The notes below the pieces were generated by a model. That model was given only the letters and a program-made list of their open reading frames with translations. It made no database searches and had not been told where the DNA came from. A stretch of DNA of 64,000 bases from Myotis daubentonii (Eukaryota > Chordata > Mammalia > Chiroptera > Vespertilionidae), in NCBI RefSeq assembly GCF_963259705.1, contig NC_081842.1, positions 66,848,787 to 66,912,786 of the forward strand, given 5' to 3'. How positions within the stretch are numbered: the first letter of the stretch is position 1; each line of letters begins with the position of its first letter. This document shows, in pieces, positions 32,932-44,047 of this stretch. The position numbers were made by a program, and so were the translations under genes.

Positions 32932-33165
32932 TTTTTTTTTTTTTTTTTTTTTTTAAATATATTTTATTGATTTTTTACAGAGAGGAAGGGAGAGAGATAG
33001 AGAGTCAGAAACATAGATGAGAGAGAAACATCGATCAGCTGCCTCCTGCACATCCCCCACTGGAGATGCGCCTGCAACCCAGGTACATGCCCTTGACCGG
33101 AATTGAACCTGGGACCCTTCAGTCCGCAGGCCGATGCTCTATCCACTGAGCCAAACCGGTTTTGG
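32932..33165 (-). repeat. VES-type SINE, minus
   Basis: Long T-run then TTTAAATATATTTTATTGAT at left, head complement CCAAACCGGTTTTGGC at right. Perfect duplication CAACAAATATTTTCT on both sides (ends at 32931; starts at 33166). Confidence 0.94.
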
Positions 33166-33288
33166 CAACAAATATTTTCTAACTACTACTATTTGCTAGG
33201 TAGTTTCGTTGGCACTAGGGATTCAAAAGTGTATAAAACAAGGTCCTTAGTCTCCAGCACTTCAGTCAACCAGAGGAAGAGTTAAACA

Positions 33289-33293
33289 GTAAA

Positions 33294-33327
<34 letters not shown>
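33289..33327. repeat. (AAT)n microsatellite
   Basis: About 12 AAT/ATA triplets in a row. Confidence 0.9.
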
Positions 33328-33889
33328 GGAATGACAATTGGTCCAACCTCTTGGGAGAATAATGTTCAATGCTTAGTAGAGACTAAAATGGGTATAACCC
33401 AGCAATTTAATGTGCACATGGAATCAACGATGTTTGTAATACTAAAAAAGTGCAAATAACTTACTGTCCACTCATAAGAAAATTGGTAAATTAATTCTGG
33501 TTTATTCAAAAGATTGAGTTAAAATAAATGGATCAGATGTCTCAACCAGGCATTGGCCCCCAACCTATAGAGCACTCAGGGGAAAGGTTATACCCTATGC
33601 AAGATATGGGCCTGTTAGGTGGGTCACTCATGAAAGAGCAGTCATTATGAAGAGAGAAGAGAGAAAGAGGAAGTGTGGAGGGGGAGGGGGCGCAGCCATT
33701 ATAAGAGCACACAGCTCTTAAAATACCTCTGCTGCTGCTGCCACCCATGTCTCTGTTTAACAAAAATCCTCAGGGTTACAGGAAAAAGCTCCCATGGCAC
33801 CTGTGTGGCACAGCAAAGGGTTAAATCAAACTCAACTTAACCTTGGGGTTCTTAAGCTCTACAAGTAACCATAACGTCCATAAGTTGTC

Positions 33890-34560
33890 CACAGCCTTCT
33901 GATGCGAGAAACTATCCCCATACTCTATGCCATTAGAGCAGCAATTACTGCCAGCATATTGGACTCTCTGCCAAAGAGAACCTGTGACTGTTCATCCCCA
34001 GCTGCCAGTTATGCCTTGGGTCCTAGAAGAAACACCTTGCAAGCTCAGCACAGCCACCAAGATTTCCTTTCTGTAGAAGAGAGCCAAATCTGGGCCCTCT
34101 GGCACATCACGCCTGCAGGAACATGGCCTCCCTGCCCGCACTCCTTTATCAGACGTCATGGTATTGGAAGAGGTCACCTCTCTTCAAAACCCTTTGAATA
34201 CCTGGGTAGCAACTTGGGTACGACTGAGTGAACAGCAATAGGAGTTTGAGTTCTTCAAATACCCATTGGAAGTTTGATGGACAAACTTGCTGTTAGGTGG
34301 ACAGCATCACCACCATTGCACATGATGAGGCTCCCTGGAGACCTACTCCTAAATCCTGCCCAGGATGGTCCTGACAAAGGAAAGGACCCAAGGATCAGAA
34401 CTGGCTGAACTTGCCACAGTCGTCTTAACCGTGAATGCTCCAGTCAACAATCGGAGCCATCTGCGCATTTTTACCGACGCTTGGGCCACTGCCTAGGAGT
34501 TGTGCCCTTTGGGGTGAAGAACTCTGGAACTCTCTTGCTTCCCAGATACTCAGAATATAA
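33890..34560 (+). pseudogene. Decayed ERV pol fragment (RNase H region), plus
   Basis: Near 34395-34490 one frame reads AELATVVLTVNAPVNN, then a run like IFTDAWATA followed by a stop. This resembles the retroviral RNase H motif in which an aspartate follows a phenylalanine-threonine. Upstream pieces (SSKPFEYLGSNLGT-like at 34180) fit an old class III (ERVL-like) pol. Many stops and indels. It lies in intron 1 of GRAMD1C. Confidence 0.45.
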
Positions 34561-34561
34561 A

Positions 34562-35199
34562 TTAAGGTCACACATGTCTCAACATATACTAAAGCCATAA
34601 TTATAGTCCTTGCCAAGACACTCCTTATTCCCATCAGAGTTCCAAGTATTACTCATTTAATTTCTCAAAACACACTTCATTGGGATCTTGAACAAGGTAT
34701 TCAATGGGACCTTCATCTTCCTTCCCAGGGTGAGGATAGTGTTCAGAAATACAGGTACTCCTGCAACAAAAGCAGGCTTTCACTCTTAAAATTAATCCAC
34801 AAGTTCTTCCATTTACCAAAGAAGATACTAAACAAAACTAGATGAAAGCAAAAATGTGGTTGGCAGCACAGTGATTTAAACTCTCTAGTCTGAGCCTCTT
34901 ATCTGGGCCTGATAATTAAGGGAAGGGGGTGAGGCTGGGTCAACGTGACACCGGGTCAGAACCGCGACAATGGAGCCGGAGTCCAGGGGGCCTGAGGCTA
35001 GACATCTGGATGGGGCAGTTCAGGGCCAAATGCACTCCGCGCCCACAGAGAAGCAGACCTTCCACCGTGACCCGGAGGGGACAGGCTCGCAGGAAGCACA
35101 GGAAACCTTCTCCTTGGTCACAACTTTCCCCGTTTCTCCAAAAAGCACCAAGAAAGGGGAGGCAGGAACTAATTATCATAATGTGAGCGGGTTCCAACA
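34562..35199. other. GRAMD1C intron 1, promoter-proximal
   Basis: No recognised repeat. GC content rises toward the CpG island. The plus-strand frames 34929-35186 and 34970-35488 are open because of base composition. Confidence 0.5.
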
Positions 35200-35470
35200 G
35201 CCAACGCGAAGGAGGCCGGTAAGCCGCCTTTTGGGAACCGACCCTGCGAGGAGCCACTTACCGGGCGGACACTCGGAGGACCCTCCATCGCGGCTCCCTC
35301 TGCCGCCGGCCGCGGAACCGCGCACGCGCCCCGCGCGGGGAGGGGGCGCCAACCGTGCGCCCCGCGCCCCCCTGCGCCCCGCCCCGCCGGCCCGTCTCCC
35401 GGCCACCGCGGGTCCTGCCTGCGCTGCGCGCCCTCTGGCGGCAGAAGAGGACGCCTGCCTCGGCCAGTCC
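35200..35470 (-). promoter_or_regulatory. CpG-island promoter of GRAMD1C
   Basis: Very GC-rich with many CpG (GCGCACGCGCCCCGCGCGG, CGCCGGCCCGTC) around the exon 1 start codon. This is the only such stretch in unique sequence of the window. No TATA box is evident, as usual for CpG-island promoters. The transcription start should lie a little right of 35288; the exact base cannot be read from sequence. Confidence 0.75.
35262..35288 (-). CDS. GRAMD1C: GRAMD1C exon 1, coding part
   Basis: Nine codons (MEGPPSVRP) from an ATG at 35288-35286 to a consensus GTAAGT donor just left of 35262. The start has a good context (G at -3, G at +4: GCCGCGATGG). The exon ends in phase 0 and joins exon 2. GRAMD1C encodes an ER-anchored sterol transfer protein that works at ER-plasma membrane contacts. 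Its GRAM domain docks on phosphatidylserine- and cholesterol-rich plasma membrane, and a later ASTER/VASt domain, not in this window, carries cholesterol to the ER. The six exons here give the first 181 residues. Human GRAMD1C starts MEG...VR in a similar way (from memory). Confidence 0.9.
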
Positions 35471-35959
35471 CTGAAGATGGAATGTTGATTTGTTAGCCTG
35501 GAAGTCAGTCTGTACCAGGGATCCGGATCCTGATCCGGAGGAGCCTGGTCCTCCCTACCTACCAACCTCAAACTCCCGTACCTCCAAGACATACCCCGCT
35601 CCAACGTGCACAAAAGTGAATTGCATGACCAAGTCTTGTTCCTGCAAGTAAGGGATTGGAGTTACCGACTTGAGTATTGCAAATCCTGGTTTCCAGAAAT
35701 GCAGCTATGAAAAACATTCTAGAACAATTGAGGAAGATTGAATATGAACTGTATATTAGTTTGTTGGAATAATTAATGATTTGTGGATACATTTATTGAT
35801 ATTCATTTATGAATAATTAATACTTTGCAGTTATGTTGGAAAATATTTTTATTATTAGAAAATTTGTGCTCAAGTGTTTAGGAATGAAGTGTTACGAATG
35901 TCTGCAACTTGATTTCAAATGCTTCAACAAAGATAGATGCCATAAACTGAATATTTATG

Positions 35960-35962
<3 letters not shown>

Positions 35963-35991
<29 letters not shown>
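35963..35991. repeat. (CA)n microsatellite
   Basis: About 14 CA units. Confidence 0.92.
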
Positions 35992-35995
<4 letters not shown>

Positions 35996-36198
35996 ATTCA
36001 TATGTTGTCACCTAATCCCCTTTCTCCCTGTGAGGAAATAGGGATGCATTCTACCAATAGCACGTGGGCTCTCACCAGACACTGAATCTGCTGGTGTCTT
36101 CATCTCAGACTTCCAGACCCCAGAATCCTGAGACATAAATGTTTGACGTTTACACCACCCAGTCTATGGTATTTTTGGTATAGCAGCCTGAATAGACT

Positions 36199-36202
<4 letters not shown>
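35992..36202 (+). repeat. MLT1-like (MaLR) LTR, 3' part, plus
   Basis: GGGCTCTCACCAGACACTGAA, CTGCTGGTGTCTTCATCTCAG, CACCCAGTCTATGGTATTTT and TATAGCAGCCTGAATAGACT are in the order of the 3' end of MLT1-type LTRs. Confidence 0.65.

Positions 36203-36244
<42 letters not shown>
36203..36244. repeat. (GATA)n microsatellite
   Basis: About ten GATA units, probably polymorphic. Confidence 0.93.
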
Positions 36245-36245
<1 letters not shown>

Positions 36246-36649
36246 CAAAATATTAACATTTATTGCATTTATATAGAGGGTACACCACTCACTGTTCAAT
36301 GATTCTTTTTCTATTTTCTTTGTTGTTGTTTGATGGGGAGGGAGAAAGTCAAATCCAGTTCCACAGAAAGTCGGATATGGAGTATATTTTTATAATATAT
36401 ATTACATGCTAAAGGACAAATTACCTAATAAGATATTCAAGAAAGGATAGGGTCTTGTCCTGCAAAACTTAGCACAAGCTGCGTTTTTCTTCACTATCAT
36501 GTATAAGAATAGCCTGAAGAAAATGACTACCTATTCTTTGAACTGGAAGCCACACCAAGAATTCTACTTTGGACTGAAGGAGTTGGATATTGCCAGTATC
36601 TTTTCAATGCTTCAAGTTGAATGTGGTCATTATGTAAAGTATTTTTAAA

Positions 36650-36990
36650 GTATTTCAAAGGAAAATTTTTAAATTTGAATCAAATTCAAACTTACAGAAA
36701 AATTGCAAATATGTTACAACAATCTTTTCCCTGAACCATTTGAAAGCAAATTATCAACATCATCCCTATCAATTCTGAATACCTTAGTGAATATTTCCTA
36801 CATACAAAGACATTCTCCTAATATATAAATAAGTTAAAACATATTCAAAATCATATGACCAACAAAACTGGGAAATTAACATTATATCACTACCTTCTAA
36901 TTATCACACCCCATTACAGCTCCACCAATTGTCCCAATAATGTCCTTTATAGCAAGAGAATTTAGTCCCAAATCACGTTACAATTAGCTG
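36650..36990 (-). repeat. Old L1 (L1M) fragment, orientation tentative
   Basis: CAAACTTACAGAAAAATTGC, CCTGAACCATTTGAAAGCAA, GACATTCTCCTAATATATAA and ACCAATTGTCCCAATAATGT match a widely dispersed old L1M segment. Confidence 0.55.
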
Positions 36991-37849
36991 CCCTATCTTC
37001 TTCAGTGTGCAGTGTTAAACTCTGCCCCCTGCACAGGCTCCCTTCTCATCCACCCCACCTTAACAACCTTGCCCAGCCATCGCAGTCCCTCCATTCTACA
37101 CGCTCTTCACTCTGCTCGGGGTCTAAAACCCCTCCGAGTGCCACCTCCACTGGGATAAGGAGGTTGTAGACAGAGGGGTGTCCTTTCCCCTTACAGACAA
37201 TAAAAGGGAGTTTACCTAACATCCAGATAAGAAAGATCCTGGCTAGAACTATTTTAGAGGGCTCTATTCTGGGCCTCCTCTGGCCACAACCTCCCTTTCA
37301 AGATCACACTCCAAATAGTGAGAACCCTGGAATTCCTTGCCCAATCTGCCCCAAATCCACTTCCAGGAACTTCAAAGTCCTCCTCCACGGGTTTGTTCTT
37401 CCAAGAGTGGATAACATCACTGGTGTGCACATGCTCAGGCTGTGGAGTTTCCAACAGGTGGCTGTTTGTAATGGGTGAGGACGAAGCTTGGACATGTAGA
37501 CTGGGGTGTCCACATGCATGAACACAGTGCTCCTTGCGGTGGGGAGTGGAACCAGAGCTGGGAATAGAAGAAGAGCGGGTTGCAGGCTGGTGGTCAGGGA
37601 AGTTCTCTCTACATCACTTACTTCCTGACACAGAACTCTGAGAAGCCCAAGAATTCTAAATTTATACTGGTCTCTCAGGTCTTTGAAGAGGTATATTTGC
37701 CAAGATAGGAAAGTAGAAGATGTTTGAATTTGTTATTTATAATTTTTTAAAATGTATGCAAACATGGGCATCCATTTGTATTCTTGGCCCACGCTCCACA
37801 AATGCTAGAAGCAGGGCTTATAAAGGGGAAATAATACAATCTAAGAGAC
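36991..37849. other. Intergenic, nothing identified
   Basis: Upstream of GRAMD1C. No exon, RNA gene or repeat that I can name. Confidence 0.45.
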
Positions 37850-39110
37850 CAGTTCAAAGCCTACTGCAATAACTCATAGACGAGGTGATGATTTGGACCG
37901 GTGTGGTAGTAACAGTAGTGGTGAGAAGTGGTCAGATTCTGCATGTACAGTACTTTGAAAGAAGAATAAAAATGATTTCCTGATGGATTGGTTGTGCAGT
38001 ATGAGAGAGTAAAGTTAAGGACAACTCTACAGCTATTGGCTTGGACAACGGAAAGGATAGAACAGCTGTTTACTGGGATAAGAATGCCTCAGAGAAGGAC
38101 AATTAGGAGAGCTATGAGTTTTAAATATCTTAAGTTTGAGATGCCAATTAGATGTCTAAGAGGAAATGTGGAGTGGGAACTTGTATATATAAGCCTGAAA
38201 ATCAGAGATTGTAAATTTGGGAATGATCATAATAACAATGGTTTTTAAAGCTATGAAAATGGGTGAGGTCACCAGGTGACTAAAGGTTGGTAGTAAAAAC
38301 ATCCAATGACTTGTCCCAGGAACACTCCAAGATATAGAAGGTGAGGACATGAAAAGGAAACAGCAAAGACTCTGAGAAGGAATGGTCAATGAGATAGAGG
38401 ACTTTACCCTAAAGCCAGAGAGAGGATTTCAAGGAGGCTGGAAAATCAAAGATGCTAATAGATCAAGTAAGATGAGAACTGAGAACAGTTCTGTGTTACT
38501 CTGCATTTAGCAATCTGGATGTCATTAATGAACTGGACATAACAATTTCAATAGAGAGTAGATTCAAGAGAAAGGAAAAGGAGTATAAGGCAGCATATAG
38601 AAACAATTAAGTTTTGCTCTAAATGAGGAAGTTAAATAGGACCGTAGCTAGAGGGGAAAGTAGAATCAAAACAGGACTAGTTGTTTTGCTTTGTTTTTTT
38701 TGTTGTGGTGGTTTTATAAGAGAAAGTTTATTTACAAAAGTCACAGAGGTAGAAGTGAGTCTTAGAGGAAATGGGTTCGGGAAATGAGTTACAGAGGCAA
38801 AAGGGCCCTTGGAACTTAGTAGAGAGGAAGGTAAAGATAATGTGGGGACAGGGAGGGGGTAGAAAAGGGAGACGCTTAAGATGCAGGCGGAGTCATTTGT
38901 CCTCTGTTTCGCTTTGTTTTAAAAAATTTGTGTGTGTTTTAAGATGGGCACAACAATAGCATGTTTGAATACTCATGGGAGTACTCATGAGAGGTAAAAT
39001 TACTGATGTAGGAGAGAGAGGAGTGAAGAGCTTGAATAGGAAAAGGGGTAGGATGTCATATGCAATTGGATAGGCTGGCCTCGGAAAGGAGCATGGATTG
39101 TTCATCCTTA
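37850..39110 (-). repeat. Old L2/CR1-like repeat, antisense
   Basis: GAGGTGATGATTTGGACCGG, GAGAAGTGGTCAGATTCTGC, CTTAAGTTTGAGATGCCAAT, GATCAAGTAAGATGAGAACT and TTTTAAGATGGGCACAAC follow the order of an ancient repeat whose other end is represented at 6950-7620. Family name from memory. The plus-strand ORF 37988-38248 falls in it. Confidence 0.5.
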
Positions 39111-39249
39111 GTCTCAAGAAACAAAATATGGGCACTAGTGCATGTACTTGAATGGATGTGGTGAGGTGAGTCGGTGGAAGTTCTCTTCTGATTGCTTCAA
39201 AGCAGACCTTGACAGCCAGACCATGGTGTTCTGTCAAACATACACAATT

Positions 39250-39760
39250 TCACGCAACACCAATGTTAAAACAGAAAAAACCGCCACTTGATAGAGCCAG
39301 ACAAAAATCAAGGCTACTCCATAATCATGTCTAAACAGAGACAAAAATGTGGACATAGTTCAAAGCGTAAAAGTGACCACATATCCCTCCCTTCTCCCCA
39401 CCCCCTCCCCCCCACTACGCTGGCTAATATGCTTGACTTCTCTTCTTCCCCAATCTCAACCTTAGCACCACTTAGTTCCTCCCACCTTTTAAACAAGATG
39501 AATTTATTAGCACACCCAATCATAGAATTGCTGCAACTTTTTGACAACATATAATCCAGAAGAAAGCCCCACTTCTAGAATCCTCCCCCCAAATTAGCTA
39601 ACACAAACCCAAATCCTATAGTAAATCCTTTTTAACACCCTTTAACTGAGGTGTCTGCATGATTCTCTGTGGTGTGCTTTCACCCTCATTGCAATGACGC
39701 AACAAACCCAATGTTGTTCAACTACAGGTGTGTTGCTGGTGGTCTTGGCTGAAGGGCATT
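39250..39760 (+). repeat. Possible old LTR, unclassified
   Basis: C-rich pyrimidine stretch with CTACGCTGGCTAATATG, then TGATTCTCTGTGGTGTGCTT and CAACAAACCCAATGTTGTTC. The layout recalls an ERV LTR 3' end but lacks clear TG...CA borders. Confidence 0.25.
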
Positions 39761-39954
39761 GATATTTCTTAGTGAAATAGAATACAGCCTGAAAGTGAGT
39801 ATGTAGGATAAGTTGTTGGAAGATTGAAGAGAAAAGAGAAATTATGAAATACTTACTTGGGACCATGGGAAAATGAAAGGATGAATGTATTAGGGAAACA
39901 GTAGGGTTGCTGGGCAACAGCAATTCCTGAGATTCTTGACCGTGTATCTAAAGT

Positions 39955-40145
39955 GAGACCACACTAATATATAAAGAACTCCTAGAAATTCTAATGGAAA
40001 AACTACAGTCAAGTAAAAAATTGGTAAAGTATGTGTCAGAAAGTTCACAGAAAATGAAATACAAATGTTTCTTAGAAAACATAAAAAGATGCTCAATTTT
40101 ACTCTGAATATAATAAATAGAAATTGAAACTAGTCTGCACAGGTG
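39955..40145 (+). repeat. L1M ORF2 3' fragment, plus
   Basis: TATATAAAGAACTCCTAGAA, AAGTTCACAGAAAATGAAAT and ACATAAAAAGATGCTCAAT match late ORF2 of old L1. Confidence 0.65.
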
Positions 40146-41512
40146 TGGTTTTATTTTCTGCAGTGGCACAAGTGCAAACACAGAGTGGGCAATGTTGGAA
40201 AGAGAAAAAGAGGTCTAAGATAAAGGGGTAACATTTCTTGGGAGAACAGGATGAGATCCAGTGGACAAAGTAACTATAGACTCATAAAAGCTAAGGAGGA
40301 TCCGTGTGAAGCAGAAGCTGGTGGTGGGGTAAAAAGAGAGAGGCGCAAATTGATGGAGTGCTTATGTCACTTGCTAAAGGTATTGTGTTTCTAGATTTCA
40401 TTTCATTAAACTGTGAATTATTTAAATTCACCTTGAGCCAATTTCTGAAATGGAATGCCTTATATTATCTAATGTAGCACTATAACCTATGGTGTTAAAT
40501 AAATAAACATACCCAAATTTGACCCCTCCCCACCCCTTTGCTTTAATTTAACCTCACAATTTGAGCATTGCTATTTTAAGTAGAAATGCCTTGACTTTTA
40601 CAAAGATATAAGCCAATGTTTTCTAATAGACTGTAGATGGTGTAATTAAATTCAGAGATCATCGAACATGTTGAGACAATGTTTTTCCTTATGTAATACT
40701 CTTCCTGGAAATTAGACATATTTAGGTACTACTTATCTGTTTTATTGAATCTAACAGGCCACAGGAGTATTTTTTTAAACCTCTAGTGAGATCATTTACA
40801 ATTTAGCTGTTATAATTCATGGGTAAGTGCTTTAATTCTGCCTTCTAAAGATAAGAATAGAAATTGTGCTCATTGTGAGTAGAACTCAATGCTAAATATA
40901 TATATATTGTAAAATCTGTAGTATATTTTTATTAGCTATGTCTGTTGGAAACAGAGAAGCGAATACTAATGTCAGTGAGTATCTTGCGCTGGACCGCCCA
41001 ACAGTGCATTTTTAAAAAGTACACCCCCTGGAAAAGAGCATCTACATGTGATTCGGATCCTAGGACAAAAGAAAGGTATAGAAGAACACATGTGGACTTG
41101 AATTTTCGATTCTCTCAAAATGCAGGCTACAATTTGAAGACCTTCTTTTAGTGAAAACTTCTCCATACAAGATGCTTGTCTGACCCTATTCAACATGGCT
41201 GGAAAAATCAAGAGTAGTTATATCTACACAGTGAGGGTTTCTATGGTAGAGAAAATGGTACAGAGGGAGGAAGTGGATGGTAATGTGTTCAGATCCCTCG
41301 AAGGTGAGCCTGAGAAAGAGATTCCTGTACAAGTGACTTATTGAGGGAGCGCAGTTCAGGTGAAACTTACAAGGGAGTGAGGGCAGAAGGAGAGAAGTAG
41401 ATGCTGATGTGGAGGCAGCTGAAGTCTGTCCTCAGCCTGATTCCACCGGGAGCTCAGCATGAATGCCATTACAGACTGTCTCATCCTGAGGCAGGAGGAC
41501 TGGTCATTGATA
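40146..41512. other. Intergenic, nothing identified
   Basis: No supported gene. An in-frame run at 40937-41008 (plus; SVGNREANTNVSEYLALDRP) is striking but ends at a stop with no homology I recognise. Confidence 0.4.
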
Positions 41513-41527
41513 CTCTCAGATTGTCTT

Positions 41528-43349
41528 TTTTTTTTATTTATTAAATCTTTATTGTTCAGATTATTACATTTGTTCCTCTTTTTTTTCCCCCCCCATAACT
41601 CCCCTCCTCCCAGTTCCTGCCCCACCCTCCGCCCTCACTCCCCACCCACTGTCCTCATCCATAGGTGCACGATTTTTGTCCAGTCTCTTCCCACATCTCC
41701 CACACCCCTTTCCCCCCCAAGAATAGTCAGTCCATTCCCTTTCTATGTCCCTGATTCTATTATAATCAACAGTTCATTCTGTTCATCAGATTATTTATTC
41801 ACTTGATTCTTAGATTCACTTGTTGATAGATGCATATTTGTTGTTCATAATTTGTATCTTTACCTTTTTCTTCCTCTTCCTCTTCTTAAAGGATACCTTT
41901 CAGCATTTCATATAATCCTGGTTTGGTGGTGATGAACTCCTTTAGCTTTTCCTTATCTGTGAAGCTCTTTATCTGACCTTCAATTCTGAATGATAGCTTT
42001 GCTGGATAAAGTAATCTTGGTTGTAGGTTCTTGGTATTCATCACTTTGAATATTTCTTGCCACTCCCTTCTGGCCTGCAAAGTTTCTGTTGAGAAATCAG
42101 CTGACAGTCGTATGGGTATTCCCTTGTAGGTAACTGAGTTTCTTTCTCTTGCTGTTTTTAAGATTCTCTCTTTATCTTTTGCTCTTGGCATTTTAATTAT
42201 GATGTGTCTTGGTGTGGTCCTCTTTGGATTCCTTTTGTTTGGGGTTCTCCGCACTTCTTGGACCTGTAAGTCCATTTCTTTCACCAGGTGGGGGAAGTTT
42301 TCTGTCATTATTTCTTCAAATAGGTTTTCAATATCTTGCTCTCTCTCATCTTCTGGCACCCCTATAATTCTGATGTTGTTACGCTTGAAGCTGTCCCAGA
42401 GGCTCCTTACACTATCCTCGCATTTTTGGATTCTTTTTTCATTTTGCTTTTCCCGTTGGATGTTTTTTGCTTCCTCGCATTTCAAATCATTGACTTGATT
42501 CTTGCGCTCCTCTGGTCTGCTGTCGGGCGTCGGTATAATATTCGTTATTTCAGTCCGTGTATGCTTAATTTCTAGTTGGTTCCCCAATATAAGATCGAGG
42601 GTCTTATTAGTTTTCGTGTAGATCTCATTAAGTTTATCGGCAGCTTCTAAACAGTTCTTGAGAGACCTTAAAAGTGTGGTTCTGAACTCTATATCTTCCA
42701 TTGACAATTTTGTCCTGTTTCTTTGTCTCCGCATTTTGTTATGCTTCCTTGGTGCACCCCCTAGTGGTCTTTGTTCGCAGTCTTATAGTTAAATCTTGAT
42801 TGTTGTAGCTAATTCCAGGGAGGGTTTGACCTCCAGGCCAAGTGGCTATGAGAATCAGCTGTGTCAGCAGTGAGAGAACTTCTGTCCTCTAGGGAGGTGC
42901 TAATCTAGCCTTTGCCTGAGGCTATCCGGCAAATGCCTCTGTGCAGGGCTTGGGCGGGGCGGGTCGCACAGGATCAACAGGGTGGGCCGGAGAGAGCAGT
43001 TATGGTGGCTCTCAGTCCTGTCCCCAGGGGCTCTGCCTCTCTGAGTCCCAGCACCCGCTGCAAAGCTCAGAGAGAAAGCTGCACTCGCTCTGACCGAAGC
43101 CAGACAGTCCCGCTTCTCCCGTTTGAGTCTGGGTCCCCAAAGACTCGCCCGGATCTGGTGCTCAGAGTCTGCGACTCCCTCCCGATTGAAAACAACAACC
43201 GTGCCCTCCGCCGCCAGCCCGCTCCGCGCACTCCGCACCTCAGAATTTGACTTCACCACTGTGCCTCCTCTGAGTGTCCGTATGCGTTTCTCTTTCCTCC
43301 TAGTTGTAGGACTTCCACTCAGCCAGCGTTCCTGTGGTTCTGGGTGATC
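41528..43349 (-). mobile_element. Half-L1 (ORF1-only) element C, minus
   Basis: About 1.82 kb in reverse. Poly(A) as T-run at 41526-41535, G-rich 3' UTR as C-rich sequence (41588-41720), ORF1 at 41886-42734, and a GC-rich leader up to about 43349. Same type as element A, including the 3' UTR; the 5' end lacks the first 95 bp of A. Flanked by a 15-bp duplication with one mismatch (CTCTCAGATTGTCTT at 41513; CTCTCAGAATGTCTT at 43350). Confidence 0.88.
41886..42734 (-). CDS. L1 ORF1 protein (half-L1 C)
   Basis: 282 codons on the minus strand without a break, starting MRRQRNRTKLSMEDI and ending YEMLKGIL. Same domain order as the ORF at 21831-22679: basic start, coiled coil, RRM-like domain, basic C-terminal domain. 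It differs from that copy at about seven residues (for example E/D at 14, Q/P in NIIxTPD, T/N before NIRIIGVPE, A/V in QExRRTPN, S/R in ARExNS). An ORF kept open in two copies this similar suggests recent insertion. The plus-strand frames 42199-42498 and 42336-42575 are its shadows. Confidence 0.93.
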   Translation of the reverse strand: MRRQRNRTKLSMEDIEFRTTLLRSLKNCLEAADKLNEIYTKTNKTLDLILGNQLEIKHTRTEITNIIPTPDSRPEERKNQVNDLKCEEAKNIQREKQNEKRIQKCEDSVRSLWDSFKRNNIRIIGVPEDEREQDIENLFEEIMTENFPHLVKEMDLQVQEVRRTPNKRNPKRTTPRHIIIKMPRAKDKERILKTARERNSVTYKGIPIRLSADFSTETLQARREWQEIFKVMNTKNLQPRLLYPAKLSFRIEGQIKSFTDKEKLKEFITTKPGLYEMLKGIL

Positions 43350-43364
43350 CTCTCAGAATGTCTT

Positions 43365-43976
43365 GTGACCACTGCCAGGTGTGGGGGCAGACACAGCGCC
43401 TAACCTTCCAGGCATTGCCAGCTGTGGCATTTCAGTGTGAATGTGCTGCTCTGAGCTCTTATCCAACACTCACCTGGAGGATGGATGAGCTGGACAGGTT
43501 AGGGACTACAGGCAGTTCACCAACAGGGTCAAACACAGGTAATATTTTTTTTGTGATCTTTTTTACTCTATCCTAACACCTCATCCTTTACTTCAATTGC
43601 ATATTTTTGTATTGAATTTATTGGGGGTAATACTGGTTAATTTCATATTTACTCTTCCTAGGTGTTCCGAAGACACTTTGCACTGGAAATTTAGTTTAAA
43701 GTCATCCTGGAAGTCCTTTTTTATAGAAGAATCCTAGCTAATACATGTAGAAGAAATGATAAAATTGGATATCCATGAAATCACTAGTCTAGACCTGTGC
43801 TATTCAATACAATAACCACTAACCACAATTTGCTATTTAAATTTAAATTAGTTACAATTAAAATTCAATTCCTCAGTCACACTACCACTTTGTAAGTGCT
43901 CTTACTGACCATGATATTTTGTCCCTGCTCTTAGATAAAAGGGAAACGGACTACCAGAACAGAACAATTGATGATT
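43365..43976. other. Intergenic, nothing identified
   Basis: No supported feature. Confidence 0.4.
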
Positions 43977-43993
43977 TAATTTTTTTTATTTGT

Positions 43994-44047
<54 letters not shown>

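Noticed and set aside
3037..35288. Assignment to GRAMD1A or GRAMD1B instead of GRAMD1C
   Set aside because: The N-terminal NEG.S...ATE....EENPSP and NWSGDWSFW and the RSYLSIFRLWQN..LLDK block fit GRAMD1C as remembered. A database comparison would settle it.
35176..35613. 145-codon minus-strand frame over the CpG island
   Set aside because: Open from GC bias. It overlaps exon 1 of GRAMD1C in a different frame and ignores its donor.
42199..42575. Plus-strand frames opposite an ORF1 (and 21990-22366 minus)
   Set aside because: Shadows of the intact L1 ORF1 on the opposite strand.
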